Shown here: positions 1 to 9,428 of the stretch, one piece after another
How positions within the stretch are numbered: position 1 is the stretch's first letter
Layout of the letters: each line of letters opens with the position of its first letter
DNA from: Flavobacteriaceae bacterium
GTDB taxonomy: Bacteria > Bacteroidota > Bacteroidia > Flavobacteriales > Flavobacteriaceae
Assembly (NCBI GenBank): GCA_003443635.1
Contig: CP031964.1
Span: 310,001-374,000 of the forward strand
Length of the DNA stretch: 64,000 bases
Direction: 5' to 3'
The notes under the pieces: model-generated
What the model was told of the DNA's origin: nothing
Seen by the model: only the letters and a program-made list of their open reading frames with translations
Databases searched by the model: none
Position numbers and translations under genes: made by a program

Positions 1-353
1 TTATGTCTATATAAAAACTCCTTTGCAAACTCTTTACTTCCTTCTAGTTCTGCAGCAGCTTTTCGAGGTCCAATCACAGCTATTTCTTTAAGAATGTCAT
101 CATTTAAAAAGAAATCGTGAATTCCTTTCACTAAAGGATCTTCTGGGCCTACAACAACCATTTCTATATTTTCAGATAATACTAATGCTTTAATCCCTTC
201 AAAATCGGTCACGCTTAAATTTATATTTTTAGCGATACTTGCAGTACCAGAATTTCCTGGAGCAACAAATAGCCCTGTACATAAAGGGCTTTGTGTGATT
301 TTCCAAGCAAAAGTATGTTCTCTCCCACCAGAACCAAGAATTAAAATCTTCAT
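1..353 (-). CDS. purD: Phosphoribosylamine-glycine ligase, N-terminal part (cut by window edge)
   Basis: GAR synthetase joins glycine to phosphoribosylamine using ATP, the second step of purine synthesis in the cytosol. Only the first 117 or so residues are present; the frame is open to the left edge. The protein starts MKILILGSGGREHTFAW, the family's N-terminal signature, followed by VVVGPEDPLVKGI and by the GP.KAAAELEGSK segment typical of PurD. The ATG at 353 is the natural start because the signature begins there. A TAnnTTTG promoter element lies 19 bases upstream. The gene is divergent from the CapK-like gene and marks the left border of the polysaccharide locus; it has no functional link to it. 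Confidence 0.93.
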   Translation of the reverse strand, partial: MKILILGSGGREHTFAWKITQSPLCTGLFVAPGNSGTASIAKNINLSVTDFEGIKALVLSENIEMVVVGPEDPLVKGIHDFFLNDDILKEIAVIGPRKAAAELEGSKEFAKEFLYRH

Positions 354-371
354 AGAATGTATTGTTTGCTG

Positions 372-379
372 CAAAAATA
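372..379 (-). promoter_or_regulatory. Candidate purD -7 promoter element
   Basis: Read on the minus strand this is TATTTTTG, a match to the Bacteroidota -7 consensus TAnnTTTG, followed by CAGC and then the purD ATG 19 bases on. It also argues against translation of the CapK-like gene beginning as far left as 381. The -33 element is not clear. Confidence 0.5.
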
Positions 380-437
380 ATTGCTTTTATGTTTAAAAAA
401 TAATTATTTTACAAAAACATATTATCTGTCATTTCAA

Positions 438-1745
438 TTGAATTTATTTGATATTTCCTTAAAACTAAAAGGTTTTCCAATGCGGAAAGCCAAACAGGTT
501 TTAGAATCAATTCAACAGAAAAATGAAATTGAATTCGAGAGCTATTTAAATTCTCAAAAAAAAGATATTGTTAACTATCACTTAAAACATAATTCATTTT
601 ATAAATCGTTTGCTAAAAATGTAAATCCTTTTGATTGGAATTCGATCCCTGTAATGACTAAAAGGGATTTACAACAATCTTTAAATAACCGTTTATCTGA
701 CGGTTTTACAAGTAAAAATATTTATGTTAACAAAACGTCTGGCTCATCTGGAACTCCTTTTATTTTTGCAAAGGATAAATTTTGCCATGCTTTAACTTGG
801 TCTAATTTTATAGATCGCTATAACTGGTATAATTTAAATTTAGATAGCTCAAAACAGGCACGCTTTTATGGGATACCTTTAAATAAAAAAGGATATTATA
901 AAGAACGATTAAAAGATGTTTTAGGAAAACGTTTTCGGTTTTCGGTATTTGATTTAAGTGATGCTCAATTTGAGAAAAATTTAGAAAAATTTAAATCTAC
1001 ATCATTCGATTATATTAATGGTTATACAAGTTCGATTGTACAATTTGCTAAATTTTTAGAACGGAAAAATATCGTTTTAAAAACCATTTGTTCGAGTTTA
1101 AAAACTTGCATTGTAACTTCTGAAATGCTTTTTGAAGATGACAGAGCAGTATTAGAAAAACAATTTGGATGTCCTATAATTAACGAATATGGTGCTGCAG
1201 AATTAGGGCTAATCGCTTTTCAAAACCCTAAAAATGAATGGCAGATTAATAGTGAAGATTTATTTATAGAAATCCTTGATAAAAATAATAACTCTTTACC
1301 TTTTGGAGAAGAAGGAAGGATTGTTATTACATCTTTATACAATAAGGCACATCCGTTTATTAGATACGAATTAGGAGACATTGGTATACTTTCAAAAGAA
1401 AGTACCCCACATAAACTTATTCTTGAAAAATTGATAGGACGCACCAGTGACATTGTTATTTTACCTAGTGGAAAAAAAGCTGCTGGATTAACATTTTATT
1501 ATATTACTAAAAATATTATTGAAGATAATGGTAATGTAAAAGAATTTATAATTGAACAGTTGACTCTTAATACATTTAAAGTGAGTTATACTAGTACAAA
1601 AACTATTTCTGAAGAAAAAATTCAAGTTATAAATAATGCCTTTATTAAATATCTTGAATCTGGGTTAATTGTTACTTACGAAAAGAAGAATAAATTAAAA
1701 CGATCTAAAAGCGGTAAATTAAAGCAATTTATTTCTCATGTGTAA
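438..1745 (+). CDS. CapK/PaaK-like adenylate-forming enzyme
   Basis: This protein belongs to the phenylacetate-CoA ligase-like (CapK) branch of adenylate-forming enzymes, which activate a carboxylate as an acyl-adenylate. The ATP-binding motif TSGSSGTP lies about 100 residues in, and NEYGAAELG is the adenine/acyl pocket motif; a C-terminal sub-domain follows with GRTSDIV. The open frame extends left to a TTG at 381, but recognisable family sequence starts at LFDISLKLKGFP, so I place the start at the TTG at 438. The ATG at 480 would cut into that segment. It is the only plus-strand gene of the polysaccharide locus and its end overlaps the convergent GT2 gene by 17 bases. CapK homologues recur in capsule loci with unproven substrates. 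The family call is firm; the substrate is unknown. Confidence 0.8.
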   Translation: MNLFDISLKLKGFPMRKAKQVLESIQQKNEIEFESYLNSQKKDIVNYHLKHNSFYKSFAKNVNPFDWNSIPVMTKRDLQQSLNNRLSDGFTSKNIYVNKTSGSSGTPFIFAKDKFCHALTWSNFIDRYNWYNLNLDSSKQARFYGIPLNKKGYYKERLKDVLGKRFRFSVFDLSDAQFEKNLEKFKSTSFDYINGYTSSIVQFAKFLERKNIVLKTICSSLKTCIVTSEMLFEDDRAVLEKQFGCPIINEYGAAELGLIAFQNPKNEWQINSEDLFIEILDKNNNSLPFGEEGRIVITSLYNKAHPFIRYELGDIGILSKESTPHKLILEKLIGRTSDIVILPSGKKAAGLTFYYITKNIIEDNGNVKEFIIEQLTLNTFKVSYTSTKTISEEKIQVINNAFIKYLESGLIVTYEKKNKLKRSKSGKLKQFISHV

Positions 1746-2508
1746 TTATTGTTTGTTTTGATTTTACAAAGAAGTGTTCAAACAAAAAAATCAACATTCT
1801 ATATAGTGATTTTAAAGTAGAAAAGCCCAAGCCTTTTTTATACACCCAATAATTATGTTTTATTAAATTAAATTTATTGGAAGACATCGAATTTTCTCTA
1901 ACGCGATAATATGCCAATGATTCTTGAATTCCTAGAGCTGGTTTAGCAGATTTTTTAATCGCGGTTAACCATAATAACCAGTCTTGACGTTTGCGTAAAT
2001 TAGGTGCCATTATTTTACCTAAAGATTTAACATTATAAACCCCTGTTAAATTCCCAATATAATTACTTTTTAAAAGCTTCTTATAACTCAATATCGATAG
2101 TGCTTTTATTTCTTTATTTAATGATGTACCATCTTCATTAATTTGTTCATAGCTACTAAAGCAAACATCGCAATGCTCAGTTTTCATAAAACTAAGTTGT
2201 GCTTGCAATTTTTCAGGTTTCCATAAATCGTCGGCATCTAAAAATGCAACATAACTGCCTTTAGCAATTTCTATCCCCTTATTTCGAGACATTGCTGCAC
2301 CTAGGTTCTCTTTATTTTTTAAAAGTTTTATTTTAGAATTCTCGTTTATAAAAGATTCTGCAATTTTAAAAGTTTTATCCGTTGAAGCATCATCAATTAA
2401 AATTAATTCCCAATTTAAGTACGTTTGATTTATAACACTATTTATTGCTTCTGAAATATATGCTTCAGAATTATAAAGGGGCATAATTATAGAAACAACT
2501 GTATTCAC
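1729..2508 (-). CDS. Glycosyltransferase family 2
   Basis: An inverting GT-A glycosyltransferase, probably adding one sugar to a lipid-linked repeat unit at the cytoplasmic membrane face. It begins with the GT2 signature VSIIMPLYNSEAYISEAI. The nucleotide-binding IDDASTDKT lies around residues 38-46 and the metal-binding DADD at residues 91-94. At 259 residues it is a single catalytic domain without a membrane anchor. It is the last gene of the minus-strand locus, 18 bases after the UDP-xylose synthase gene, so a xylosyl or glucuronosyl donor is an attractive guess but not shown. The donor and acceptor cannot be read from sequence. Confidence 0.85.
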   Translation of the reverse strand: MNTVVSIIMPLYNSEAYISEAINSVINQTYLNWELILIDDASTDKTFKIAESFINENSKIKLLKNKENLGAAMSRNKGIEIAKGSYVAFLDADDLWKPEKLQAQLSFMKTEHCDVCFSSYEQINEDGTSLNKEIKALSILSYKKLLKSNYIGNLTGVYNVKSLGKIMAPNLRKRQDWLLWLTAIKKSAKPALGIQESLAYYRVRENSMSSNKFNLIKHNYWVYKKGLGFSTLKSLYRMLIFLFEHFFVKSKQTIITHEK

Positions 2509-2526
2509 TTAAAACAATTAAATTAC

Positions 2527-3513
2527 CTATCTTTTTATATGATTTGAAAAATCTTTATGATCACTTTTATAAAGATCTTCTTTAGATAAGCTTTTAAAAT
2601 ATTCAAATGTTTTTTTCATTCCTTCAGCTCTATCAATTTTTGGCTCCCAGTTTAAAACTTTTTTAGCTAAAGTAATATCGGGTTGTCGTTGCATAGGGTC
2701 ATTTATTGGTAAATCTTTATATACTATTTTTTGATCTGTATTAGTTAGTTTTATAATTTCTAAAGCAAAATCTTTAATTGTTATTTCATTAGGGTTTCCT
2801 ATATTTATAGGATTTACATAATCACTTAATAATAATCGATAGATCCCTTCTATTTGATCATCTACATAGCAAAATGATCGTGTCTGTGAGCCATCTCCAA
2901 AAATAGTTAAATCTTCTCCTCTTAAAGCTTGCCCCATAAACGCAGGAATAACTCTACCATCATTAAGTCTCATTCTCGGGCCATAAGTATTAAATATTCT
3001 TACAATACGAGTCTCTAAACCATGAAAGCGATGATATGCCATTGTAATAGATTCTTGAAAGCGCTTAGCTTCATCATAAACTCCTCTTGGTCCAATAGTA
3101 TTTACATTTCCATAATAATCTTCTGTTTGAGGGTGAACTAAAGGATCTCCATAAACTTCGGATGTGGACGCTATTAACAACCTTGCTTTTTTGGCTTTGG
3201 CCAAACCTAACAAATTGTGAGTGCCTAATGAACCTACTTTTAAAGTTTGAATCGGGATTTTTAAATAATCAATCGGACTTGCTGGAGATGCGAAATGCAA
3301 GATATAATCTAACCTTTCTTCTACAGAAATAAATTCTGTTACATCATGTTTAATGAATTTAAAATTGGAGTTTTTTAATAGGTGAGAAATATTTTTTTTA
3401 TCACCAGTAATAAAATTATCCATTCCAATAACATAAAAACCTTCTAGAAGAAATCGATCACATAAATGTGATCCTAAAAATCCAGCTGCTCCTGTTATTA
3501 AAATAGTTTTCAT
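2527..3513 (-). CDS. uxs: UDP-glucuronate decarboxylase (UDP-xylose synthase)
   Basis: A short-chain dehydrogenase that oxidises and decarboxylates UDP-glucuronic acid to UDP-xylose with bound NAD. The Rossmann motif GAAGFLGS is at residues 8-15 and the catalytic pair is Tyr146/Lys150 in YDEAKR. The text [12 protein letters not shown] followed by [11 protein letters not shown] is characteristic of UXS rather than of UDP-glucose 4-epimerase or RmlB. Length (328 residues) is normal for a bacterial UXS. The start overlaps the ugd stop by one base, so translation is probably coupled. With ugd it forms a complete UDP-glucose to UDP-xylose route. Confidence 0.88.
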   Translation of the reverse strand: MKTILITGAAGFLGSHLCDRFLLEGFYVIGMDNFITGDKKNISHLLKNSNFKFIKHDVTEFISVEERLDYILHFASPASPIDYLKIPIQTLKVGSLGTHNLLGLAKAKKARLLIASTSEVYGDPLVHPQTEDYYGNVNTIGPRGVYDEAKRFQESITMAYHRFHGLETRIVRIFNTYGPRMRLNDGRVIPAFMGQALRGEDLTIFGDGSQTRSFCYVDDQIEGIYRLLLSDYVNPINIGNPNEITIKDFALEIIKLTNTDQKIVYKDLPINDPMQRQPDITLAKKVLNWEPKIDRAEGMKKTFEYFKSLSKEDLYKSDHKDFSNHIKR

Positions 3514-4829
3514 TAAGTTAATTGAATTGTTTTTCGACCTATAGAACTATAATAAAATGTTTCGTTCTCCATATCTCTAATGTCATATAGATTACGTCCA
3601 TCAAAAATTATAGGGCGTTTCATAGCATCTTTTAATTTATTAAAATCTGGTGTTCTAAATATACTCCATTCTGTACAAATAATTAATGCATCAACATTTT
3701 CTATAGCTTTATACATGCTAGGCATATAATTTATCTTATTCCCAAATTGCTTTTTTACATTTGGCATTGCTTCTGGGTCATAAACATTAAGTGTAACTCC
3801 TTTTTTTAACAATTCACTAATTATATATAATGCTGGTGCTTCTCTAATATCATCGGTTTCTGGCTTAAATGCCAAGCCCCAAATAGCTAGTGATTTTCCA
3901 CTTAAATCATCATTAAAAAACTCATTTATTTTAGAGACTAATATTTTCTTTTGAGTATCATTTACTTTAATTACTGAGTTTAATATCTCGAAATCGTAAT
4001 CTATATCTTTTCCTGATTTATGAAGTGCTTTTACATCTTTTGGAAAACAGGATCCTCCATAACCTATTCCCGAAAACAAAAATCGTTTTCCTATTCGAGA
4101 ATCAGATCCCATACCCATTCTAACTTTATCTACATCTGCACCAACTCTTTCGCAAAAATTAGCAATTTCATTCATAAAAGTAATTTTAGCTGCTAAAAAT
4201 GCATTTGAAGCATATTTAGTAAGTTCAGCTGATTTTTCATCCATTATTATAATTGGATTTCCAGAACGAACAAATGGTTTATATAACTTTTCCATGAGCT
4301 TTGTAGCTCGTTCTGAGCTCGAACCAATCACAATACGTTCTGGTTTTAAAAAATCGTCTACAGCAAATCCTTCTCGTAAAAACTCTGGGTTTGATACAAC
4401 ATCAAATTCTATATTAGTTTGCTCAGATATGATTTGCTTCACCTTCTCTGCAGTACCCACAGGGACAGTACTTTTATCAACAATCACTTTATAGTTCGTA
4501 ATTAAATTACCTATTTGTTTAGCAGTTTCTAATACATAGGATAAATCTGCAGAACCATCTTCACCTTCTGGGGTTGGTAATGCTAAAAAAACAATATCTC
4601 CATAATCCAATCCTTCTTTTAAAGAAGTTGAAAACTGCAATCGATTTGCTTTTATATTTCTTTGAAACAACACATCTAAATGTGGTTCGTATATTGGTAT
4701 CTCTCCCTGTTGTAGCCTTTTGACTTTATCTTCGTTTATGTCTATACATAAAACTTCATTCCCTGTTTCAGCTAAGCAAGTTCCTGTAACTAAACCCACA
4801 TAACCAGTTCCTATTACGGATATTTTCAT
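3513..4829 (-). CDS. ugd: UDP-glucose 6-dehydrogenase
   Basis: Oxidises UDP-glucose twice with NAD to UDP-glucuronic acid. The N-terminal Rossmann motif GTGYVG is at residues 7-12, followed by [13 protein letters not shown] and the central [11 protein letters not shown]. The catalytic cysteine is Cys261 in [10 protein letters not shown], and the C-terminal substrate domain contains [23 protein letters not shown] and the .NPEFL.EG context separate UGD from the two N-acetyl-sugar dehydrogenases further along the locus. The gene opens the last sub-block (ugd-uxs-GT2) of the locus. A promoter-like element just upstream suggests this block can be transcribed separately. Confidence 0.93.
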   Translation of the reverse strand: MKISVIGTGYVGLVTGTCLAETGNEVLCIDINEDKVKRLQQGEIPIYEPHLDVLFQRNIKANRLQFSTSLKEGLDYGDIVFLALPTPEGEDGSADLSYVLETAKQIGNLITNYKVIVDKSTVPVGTAEKVKQIISEQTNIEFDVVSNPEFLREGFAVDDFLKPERIVIGSSSERATKLMEKLYKPFVRSGNPIIIMDEKSAELTKYASNAFLAAKITFMNEIANFCERVGADVDKVRMGMGSDSRIGKRFLFSGIGYGGSCFPKDVKALHKSGKDIDYDFEILNSVIKVNDTQKKILVSKINEFFNDDLSGKSLAIWGLAFKPETDDIREAPALYIISELLKKGVTLNVYDPEAMPNVKKQFGNKINYMPSMYKAIENVDALIICTEWSIFRTPDFNKLKDAMKRPIIFDGRNLYDIRDMENETFYYSSIGRKTIQLT

Positions 4830-4848
4830 TTATTAATTTTTGTTAAAA

Positions 4849-4856
4849 CAAAAATA
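4849..4856 (-). promoter_or_regulatory. Candidate ugd -7 promoter element
   Basis: TATTTTTG on the minus strand fits TAnnTTTG and ends 19 bases before the ugd ATG. It lies in the 79-base gap between the membrane dehydratase gene and ugd, one of the few real gaps in the locus. The -33 element is weak. Confidence 0.4.
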
Positions 4857-4908
4857 GGGAAGTATAATGAAACATAAGAATGTAGAGTTAAGGTTTTAAA
4901 AAGAAGTT

Positions 4909-6852
4909 TTATTTGTCTAATTTCTCATAATAAGAATTTAAACTTTTGTACTCAGGAACTAGTTCTTTTATTTTTTTTACAATTTCTGTTTCTTTTAACC
5001 TTCTAGATTCTTCGATAATATTTTGAACACTTGTGTTTACAGATAAATATTCATCATTGTTAGCCTTAACAATCATTATTTTTTTATGATAGGTAGGTAA
5101 TGTTATTGATTTATCATTTAATAGCTCTTCATATAATTTCTCTCCTGGACGTAATCCAATAGCTTTAATTTTTATATCTCTATTAGGTGTATGACCAGCC
5201 AAACGAATCATTTTATTAGCTAGATCAATAATTTTAACAGCTTTACCCATGTCAAAAATAAAAATTTCGCCGCCTTCGCCCATAGAGCTCGCCTCCATAA
5301 CTAATTGACAAGCTTCAGGTATAGTCATAAAGTATCTTATGATATCTGGATGCGTAATTGTAACCGGGCCTCCTTGTTGAATTTGTTTTTTAAACAACGG
5401 TACTACAGATCCATTAGACCCTAAAACATTTCCAAAACGTGTTGTTATAAATTTTGTTTTGTTTTCTTTATTATTGGATAAATGATTATATAATGACTGT
5501 ACATATATTTCTGCAACTCTTTTAGAGGCTCCCATAACATTACTAGGGTTTACAGCTTTGTCTGTAGAAATCATTATAAATCGCTCTGCACTATATTTCG
5601 CAGCTAAATCTGCTAAATTCTTTGTCCCTAATATATTTACAGAAACTGCTTCAGAGGGATTTTTTTCCATTAAAGGAACGTGTTTATAAGCAGCGCAATG
5701 ATATATAATTTCAGGTTTATGAATATTAAAAAGGTGTTCTAAATTTTCTTTATTTCTAACATCACATATTATTGGATGAAAGTTTAAATCATTATATTTT
5801 TCTTCTATTTTTAAAGTTAAACTATGTAAAGGTGTTTCAGCTTGATCTAAAATTACAAGTTTTTTAGGTTTGTACTGACTTAATTGATTTACAATTTCTG
5901 AGCCTATTGAACCTGCTCCTCCTGTTACAAAAACTGTTTTATTTTCTATTAAATTTAATATTTCGTTGTTGTTAATTTCTATTGGCTCACGCTCTAATAA
6001 GTCTTCTATCTGAATATTTTGGATGCTCTCATTTATTCCACTATTACTATCCATTTCAGAAATTGAAGGAGATCTGTATATTTTAATATTATGTTCTATA
6101 CAATTGTCTATCATCTGTATTTTTTCATGATCTCTTAAATCATCTTCTAAGACAATTAAGCCCGTTCCTTGATAAGCTCTTATTATTACGTATATTTTTC
6201 TTTTTAAATAAATTATTGGTAATCCAAGAACTCTTTTATTGCTATTTGATTTTTCTTTTTCTAAAAAACCCATTACTTTAAATCGTCTAGGATATTCATT
6301 TTCTATAGCTACCGCTAAAGAAATTGTGTTTTGAGAAACACCTAAAATAAATACTTTTTCAACATCAGAAGTATCTTGAAGTAAAAATCGAGAATAGATT
6401 TGTTTTGCAACAACCCTATAAAAAAACAGACCGACAAATAAGCATAAAAAGAATAATATTAAAAATATTGAACTATATAAAAATTCGTCAAAAAATTTAT
6501 AGTATAAAAAATTTATTACAATGAGCATTCCTGCTGAAGAAACAGAAGCTAAAAGTAATTTTACTGCATCAATATAACTTGAATGTCTTATTAAACCTAC
6601 GTATGTCTTAAAGAGAAAAAAGCAACCTGTAGTTATAATTAGACCTACTAACAATGGTATTAAAAAATATCTATTAAAGAATATGAATGAAAAATCATTT
6701 GTAATAAAACCTGAAGTAATTAGTGAAAAGAAAACAATTTGAACATCCCAGAATAATACAATCCATCTAGGTAGATAACCAACGTTTTCAATACCGAATT
6801 TAAATAGTGTACGCTTTAATACTAGCTTAATAATTTCTTTTATTTTTTCCAT
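4909..6852 (-). CDS. Membrane nucleotide-sugar 4,6-dehydratase (WbpM/PglF/FlaA1 type)
   Basis: A long-form UDP-GlcNAc 4,6-dehydratase: four N-terminal membrane helices (about residues 30-150), a CoA-binding-like Rossmann domain (about 160-260), and a catalytic SDR domain with TGGAGSIG at about 310-317. The active-site region reads STDKAVNPSNVMGASKR; the usual catalytic Tyr is Met, as is normal in this family. The likely product is UDP-2-acetamido-4-keto-2,4,6-trideoxyhexose. The following gene is a PLP aminotransferase, giving a PglF-PglE pair for a 4-amino sugar. Alternatively the keto sugar could be reduced to D-QuiNAc or D-FucNAc by the epimerase-like gene at 11852. At 647 residues it is full length. 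Confidence 0.88.
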   Translation of the reverse strand: MEKIKEIIKLVLKRTLFKFGIENVGYLPRWIVLFWDVQIVFFSLITSGFITNDFSFIFFNRYFLIPLLVGLIITTGCFFLFKTYVGLIRHSSYIDAVKLLLASVSSAGMLIVINFLYYKFFDEFLYSSIFLILFFLCLFVGLFFYRVVAKQIYSRFLLQDTSDVEKVFILGVSQNTISLAVAIENEYPRRFKVMGFLEKEKSNSNKRVLGLPIIYLKRKIYVIIRAYQGTGLIVLEDDLRDHEKIQMIDNCIEHNIKIYRSPSISEMDSNSGINESIQNIQIEDLLEREPIEINNNEILNLIENKTVFVTGGAGSIGSEIVNQLSQYKPKKLVILDQAETPLHSLTLKIEEKYNDLNFHPIICDVRNKENLEHLFNIHKPEIIYHCAAYKHVPLMEKNPSEAVSVNILGTKNLADLAAKYSAERFIMISTDKAVNPSNVMGASKRVAEIYVQSLYNHLSNNKENKTKFITTRFGNVLGSNGSVVPLFKKQIQQGGPVTITHPDIIRYFMTIPEACQLVMEASSMGEGGEIFIFDMGKAVKIIDLANKMIRLAGHTPNRDIKIKAIGLRPGEKLYEELLNDKSITLPTYHKKIMIVKANNDEYLSVNTSVQNIIEESRRLKETEIVKKIKELVPEYKSLNSYYEKLDK

Positions 6853-6856
6853 CAGT

Positions 6857-7990
6857 TTATCTAAAGCATAGCAAATTTAACACTTTAGTTATATAATCCT
6901 TGTCACTTTCTGAAAGATTAGATCCAGAAGGCAAGCATAGTCCTATATTAAAAAGCTGTTCAGACACATTACTCCCATAAAACTTTACTTTTTTAAAAAC
7001 AGGTTGTAAATGCATTGGTTTCCATAAAGGTCTTGATTCTATATTTCTTTTCAATAATCCCAATCGCATATCTTCTCTAGATAGATTCAGTTTTTTTTCA
7101 TCTATTATAATGCAATTTAACCAATGGTTAGAAAAATAATCTTCATTTGGTTCTTTAAAAACAGTAATTCCGTTTATATTTTTAAAAAATTTAGCATAAA
7201 ATTCATGGTTATTTCTTCTTAATTTAACATATTCATCTAAAACTTTCATTTGGCCTCTTCCAATACCAGCAATTACATTATTCATTCTATAATTATATCC
7301 AATTTCAGAATGTTGGTAATGTACTGCATTGTCTTTTGCCTGTGTTGCTAAAAAAATTGCTCTATTTTTTAGCTTTTCATTTTTACAAATTAAAGCCCCT
7401 CCTCCAGAGGTAGTAATTATTTTATTCCCATTAAATGATAATATTCCAAAATCTCCAAAAGTTCCACATTTCCTTCCTTTATAAGTAGAACCTAATGCTT
7501 CGGCAGCATCTTCTATTAATAGAATTTCATATCTTTTAGTAATCTCTACTATTTCGTCCATTCTAGCTGGCATACCGTATAAATGCACAACAATAATTGC
7601 TTTAGGTTTTTTACCTTTAGAAATTCGATCTTTAATTGCTTCTTCTAAATATTCAGGACACATATTCCAAGTGTTTTTTTCACTACCTATAAATACGGGA
7701 TGAGCACCTTGATATAAAATTGGATTAGCTGATGCCGAATATGTCATACTTTGACATAATACTTCATCTCCTTTTTCAACACCAGAAAGAATGAGTGCTA
7801 AATGGATTGCAGCCGTACCAGATATTGTACAACTAATATGAGATTCTTTTTGTAAATATTCTTCTAAGTCATTTTCAAAACCAGATAAATTTTCTCCATA
7901 TATAGAAATTTGATTATTATCAAAAGCTTTCTTTATATAGGGCAATTCGTATCCACTTAAATGTGATTTAGAAAGTGCTATTCTTAACAT
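6857..7990 (-). CDS. DegT/DnrJ/EryC1 aminotransferase (PglE-like)
   Basis: A PLP-dependent sugar aminotransferase, probably installing the 4-amino group on the 4-keto sugar made by the neighbouring dehydratase. The PLP lysine is Lys190 in FNGNKIITTSGGG, and the aspartate that contacts the PLP ring nitrogen is in LLIEDAAEALGS. The length (377 residues) and the GNKIITTSGGGAL form match UDP-4-amino-4,6-dideoxy-GlcNAc transaminases such as PglE. It sits 2 bases from the PglC-like transferase gene upstream and 4 bases from the dehydratase gene downstream, a tight translational block. No PglD-type acetyltransferase is nearby; a formyltransferase gene is present instead. Confidence 0.87.
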   Translation of the reverse strand: MLRIALSKSHLSGYELPYIKKAFDNNQISIYGENLSGFENDLEEYLQKESHISCTISGTAAIHLALILSGVEKGDEVLCQSMTYSASANPILYQGAHPVFIGSEKNTWNMCPEYLEEAIKDRISKGKKPKAIIVVHLYGMPARMDEIVEITKRYEILLIEDAAEALGSTYKGRKCGTFGDFGILSFNGNKIITTSGGGALICKNEKLKNRAIFLATQAKDNAVHYQHSEIGYNYRMNNVIAGIGRGQMKVLDEYVKLRRNNHEFYAKFFKNINGITVFKEPNEDYFSNHWLNCIIIDEKKLNLSREDMRLGLLKRNIESRPLWKPMHLQPVFKKVKFYGSNVSEQLFNIGLCLPSGSNLSESDKDYITKVLNLLCFR

Positions 7991-7992
7991 AG

Positions 7993-8571
7993 TTATGAAA
8001 ATAGTGTTTTATATATATAATAAATATCTTTTACAAAACTATATTCATTAATATATTTGGTATTCATTGCTACTTTTTGTGGCCAAATAACTTCTTTATT
8101 ATATTCTTTCGGTTTTTTTTGTAAATTCAATAATTTCTCTTCATTTCTATAATACAATGTCGCAGGTCCAGTAATTCCAGGTTTTATGTTTAGTATTACT
8201 TTTGCTTTTTCTTCCAACATATCTAAGTATTCTGGAAGATCTGGCCTTGGGCCTACAAAACTCATTGTTCCTTCCAAGACATTCCATAATTGTGGAAATT
8301 CATCTATTTTATATTTACGAATAAATTGACCGAATTCTGATATATATGGGTTCTCTTTTTTAGCTTCTTCTGGATGAATTGTTTCTATTTTGTATATAAT
8401 AAATTCTTTACCATATTGTCCAATTCGCTTTTGTTTAAAAAACCCTTTTCCTTTTATAAAAATTTTAGAGATTACTGCTACTAACAATATAACCCATCCT
8501 AATAGTATTAATCCAATGAATGAAAAAAAAACATCAAATACGCGTTTTATATTTTTTTCAACTCGAGTCAA
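7993..8571 (-). CDS. Small phosphoglycosyl transferase (PglC-like), first copy
   Basis: A monotopic phosphoglycosyl transferase that moves sugar-1-phosphate from a UDP-sugar to undecaprenyl phosphate and so starts a repeat unit. It has one re-entrant hydrophobic segment (residues 11-38) and the catalytic Asp90-Glu91 dyad in KIDEFPQLWNVLEG, followed by MSFVGPRP. At 192 residues it is the minimal PglC-sized form. The segment usually written KFRTM reads KIETI here (61-65), so a normally conserved arginine is replaced by glutamate. A second gene of the same family lies 0.9 kb away. The adjoining aminotransferase and dehydratase make an amino-dideoxy sugar the likeliest substrate. Confidence 0.85.
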   Translation of the reverse strand: MTRVEKNIKRVFDVFFSFIGLILLGWVILLVAVISKIFIKGKGFFKQKRIGQYGKEFIIYKIETIHPEEAKKENPYISEFGQFIRKYKIDEFPQLWNVLEGTMSFVGPRPDLPEYLDMLEEKAKVILNIKPGITGPATLYYRNEEKLLNLQKKPKEYNKEVIWPQKVAMNTKYINEYSFVKDIYYIYKTLFS

Positions 8572-8578
8572 CTCTTAT

Positions 8579-9427
8579 TTATTTTATAGAAGTAATATCT
8601 CTTACTTCATAATTTGTTGCATAGAAAAATCCATCTTCTAATATAATTTCGTGAAAGATATTGCTTTCTAGTTTTTTATTTGACTTAAAACCTTTCCATA
8701 TTATTACTTTTTGATTATCTCTTATTATAAAAGCTCCCGGATATGGTTTTGTTGTAGCTCTAACTAATCTATCAGTTTCATTTACTGTCATTGTTAACAA
8801 AAGCTCTCCATCTTTAGGCTTCCTTCCTTCCCAATATGTGGCCTTTGATTCATCTTGAATAGTTCCTTTAATTTTATTATTTTGTATATCAGTAAACAAT
8901 CTTTTAATAAGAGTTTCGTGGGCTTTGTTTATTTTATTATATAACGTTAGAGCTGTTTCATCTATATTTATTGGCACTTCTTCCTGTCCAAGAATTAAAC
9001 CCGTATCAACGCCTTCATCCATTTTAAAAAATGAAACACCTGTTTTATCTAAGCCTTTTATTATAGCCCAAGGTATTGCAGCTCTTCCCCTTCCTACGGG
9101 CAACAATGTAGGGTGAGCTCCTATTGCTCCTAAATTTGGAGTTTCAATGACTTCTTTTGAAGCAATTTGTGACCATCCAATAATAAATAGCCAATCTATG
9201 TTATGAACTTTAATTGCTTCAATAGCCTCAGAATCATTTATATGATTTGATTTTATTACTGGAATACTATTTTTTTCGGCAAAATCATCAACATATATTC
9301 TTCCTGACTTCTTTTTTGATTTTTCATCAGGAATACTAATAATTAAATCTAACTTACCGCCTATATTGTAAATGGCTTCCATACAGCTTAGGCCTATTTG
9401 AACACAAGTAACAAATGCAAATTTCAT
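8579..9427 (-). CDS. Formyltransferase-fold enzyme (probable sugar N-formyltransferase)
   Basis: Resembles the catalytic domain of methionyl-tRNA and sugar N-formyltransferases, which use 10-formyl-tetrahydrofolate. The active-site loop is GAHPTLLPVGRGRAAIPW with His105, and the second catalytic residue is Asp141 in EGVDTG. The canonical motif is N.H..LLP; here the asparagine position (103) is glycine, so either this is a subfamily with altered chemistry or another residue substitutes. The C-terminal part (about 205-282) looks like a small Fmt-C-type domain. Placement between two phosphoglycosyl transferases and beside a 4-aminotransferase suggests N-formylation of an amino sugar. It is unlikely to be the housekeeping Fmt. 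Confidence 0.72.
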   Translation of the reverse strand: MKFAFVTCVQIGLSCMEAIYNIGGKLDLIISIPDEKSKKKSGRIYVDDFAEKNSIPVIKSNHINDSEAIEAIKVHNIDWLFIIGWSQIASKEVIETPNLGAIGAHPTLLPVGRGRAAIPWAIIKGLDKTGVSFFKMDEGVDTGLILGQEEVPINIDETALTLYNKINKAHETLIKRLFTDIQNNKIKGTIQDESKATYWEGRKPKDGELLLTMTVNETDRLVRATTKPYPGAFIIRDNQKVIIWKGFKSNKKLESNIFHEIILEDGFFYATNYEVRDITSIK

Positions 9428-9428
9428 A

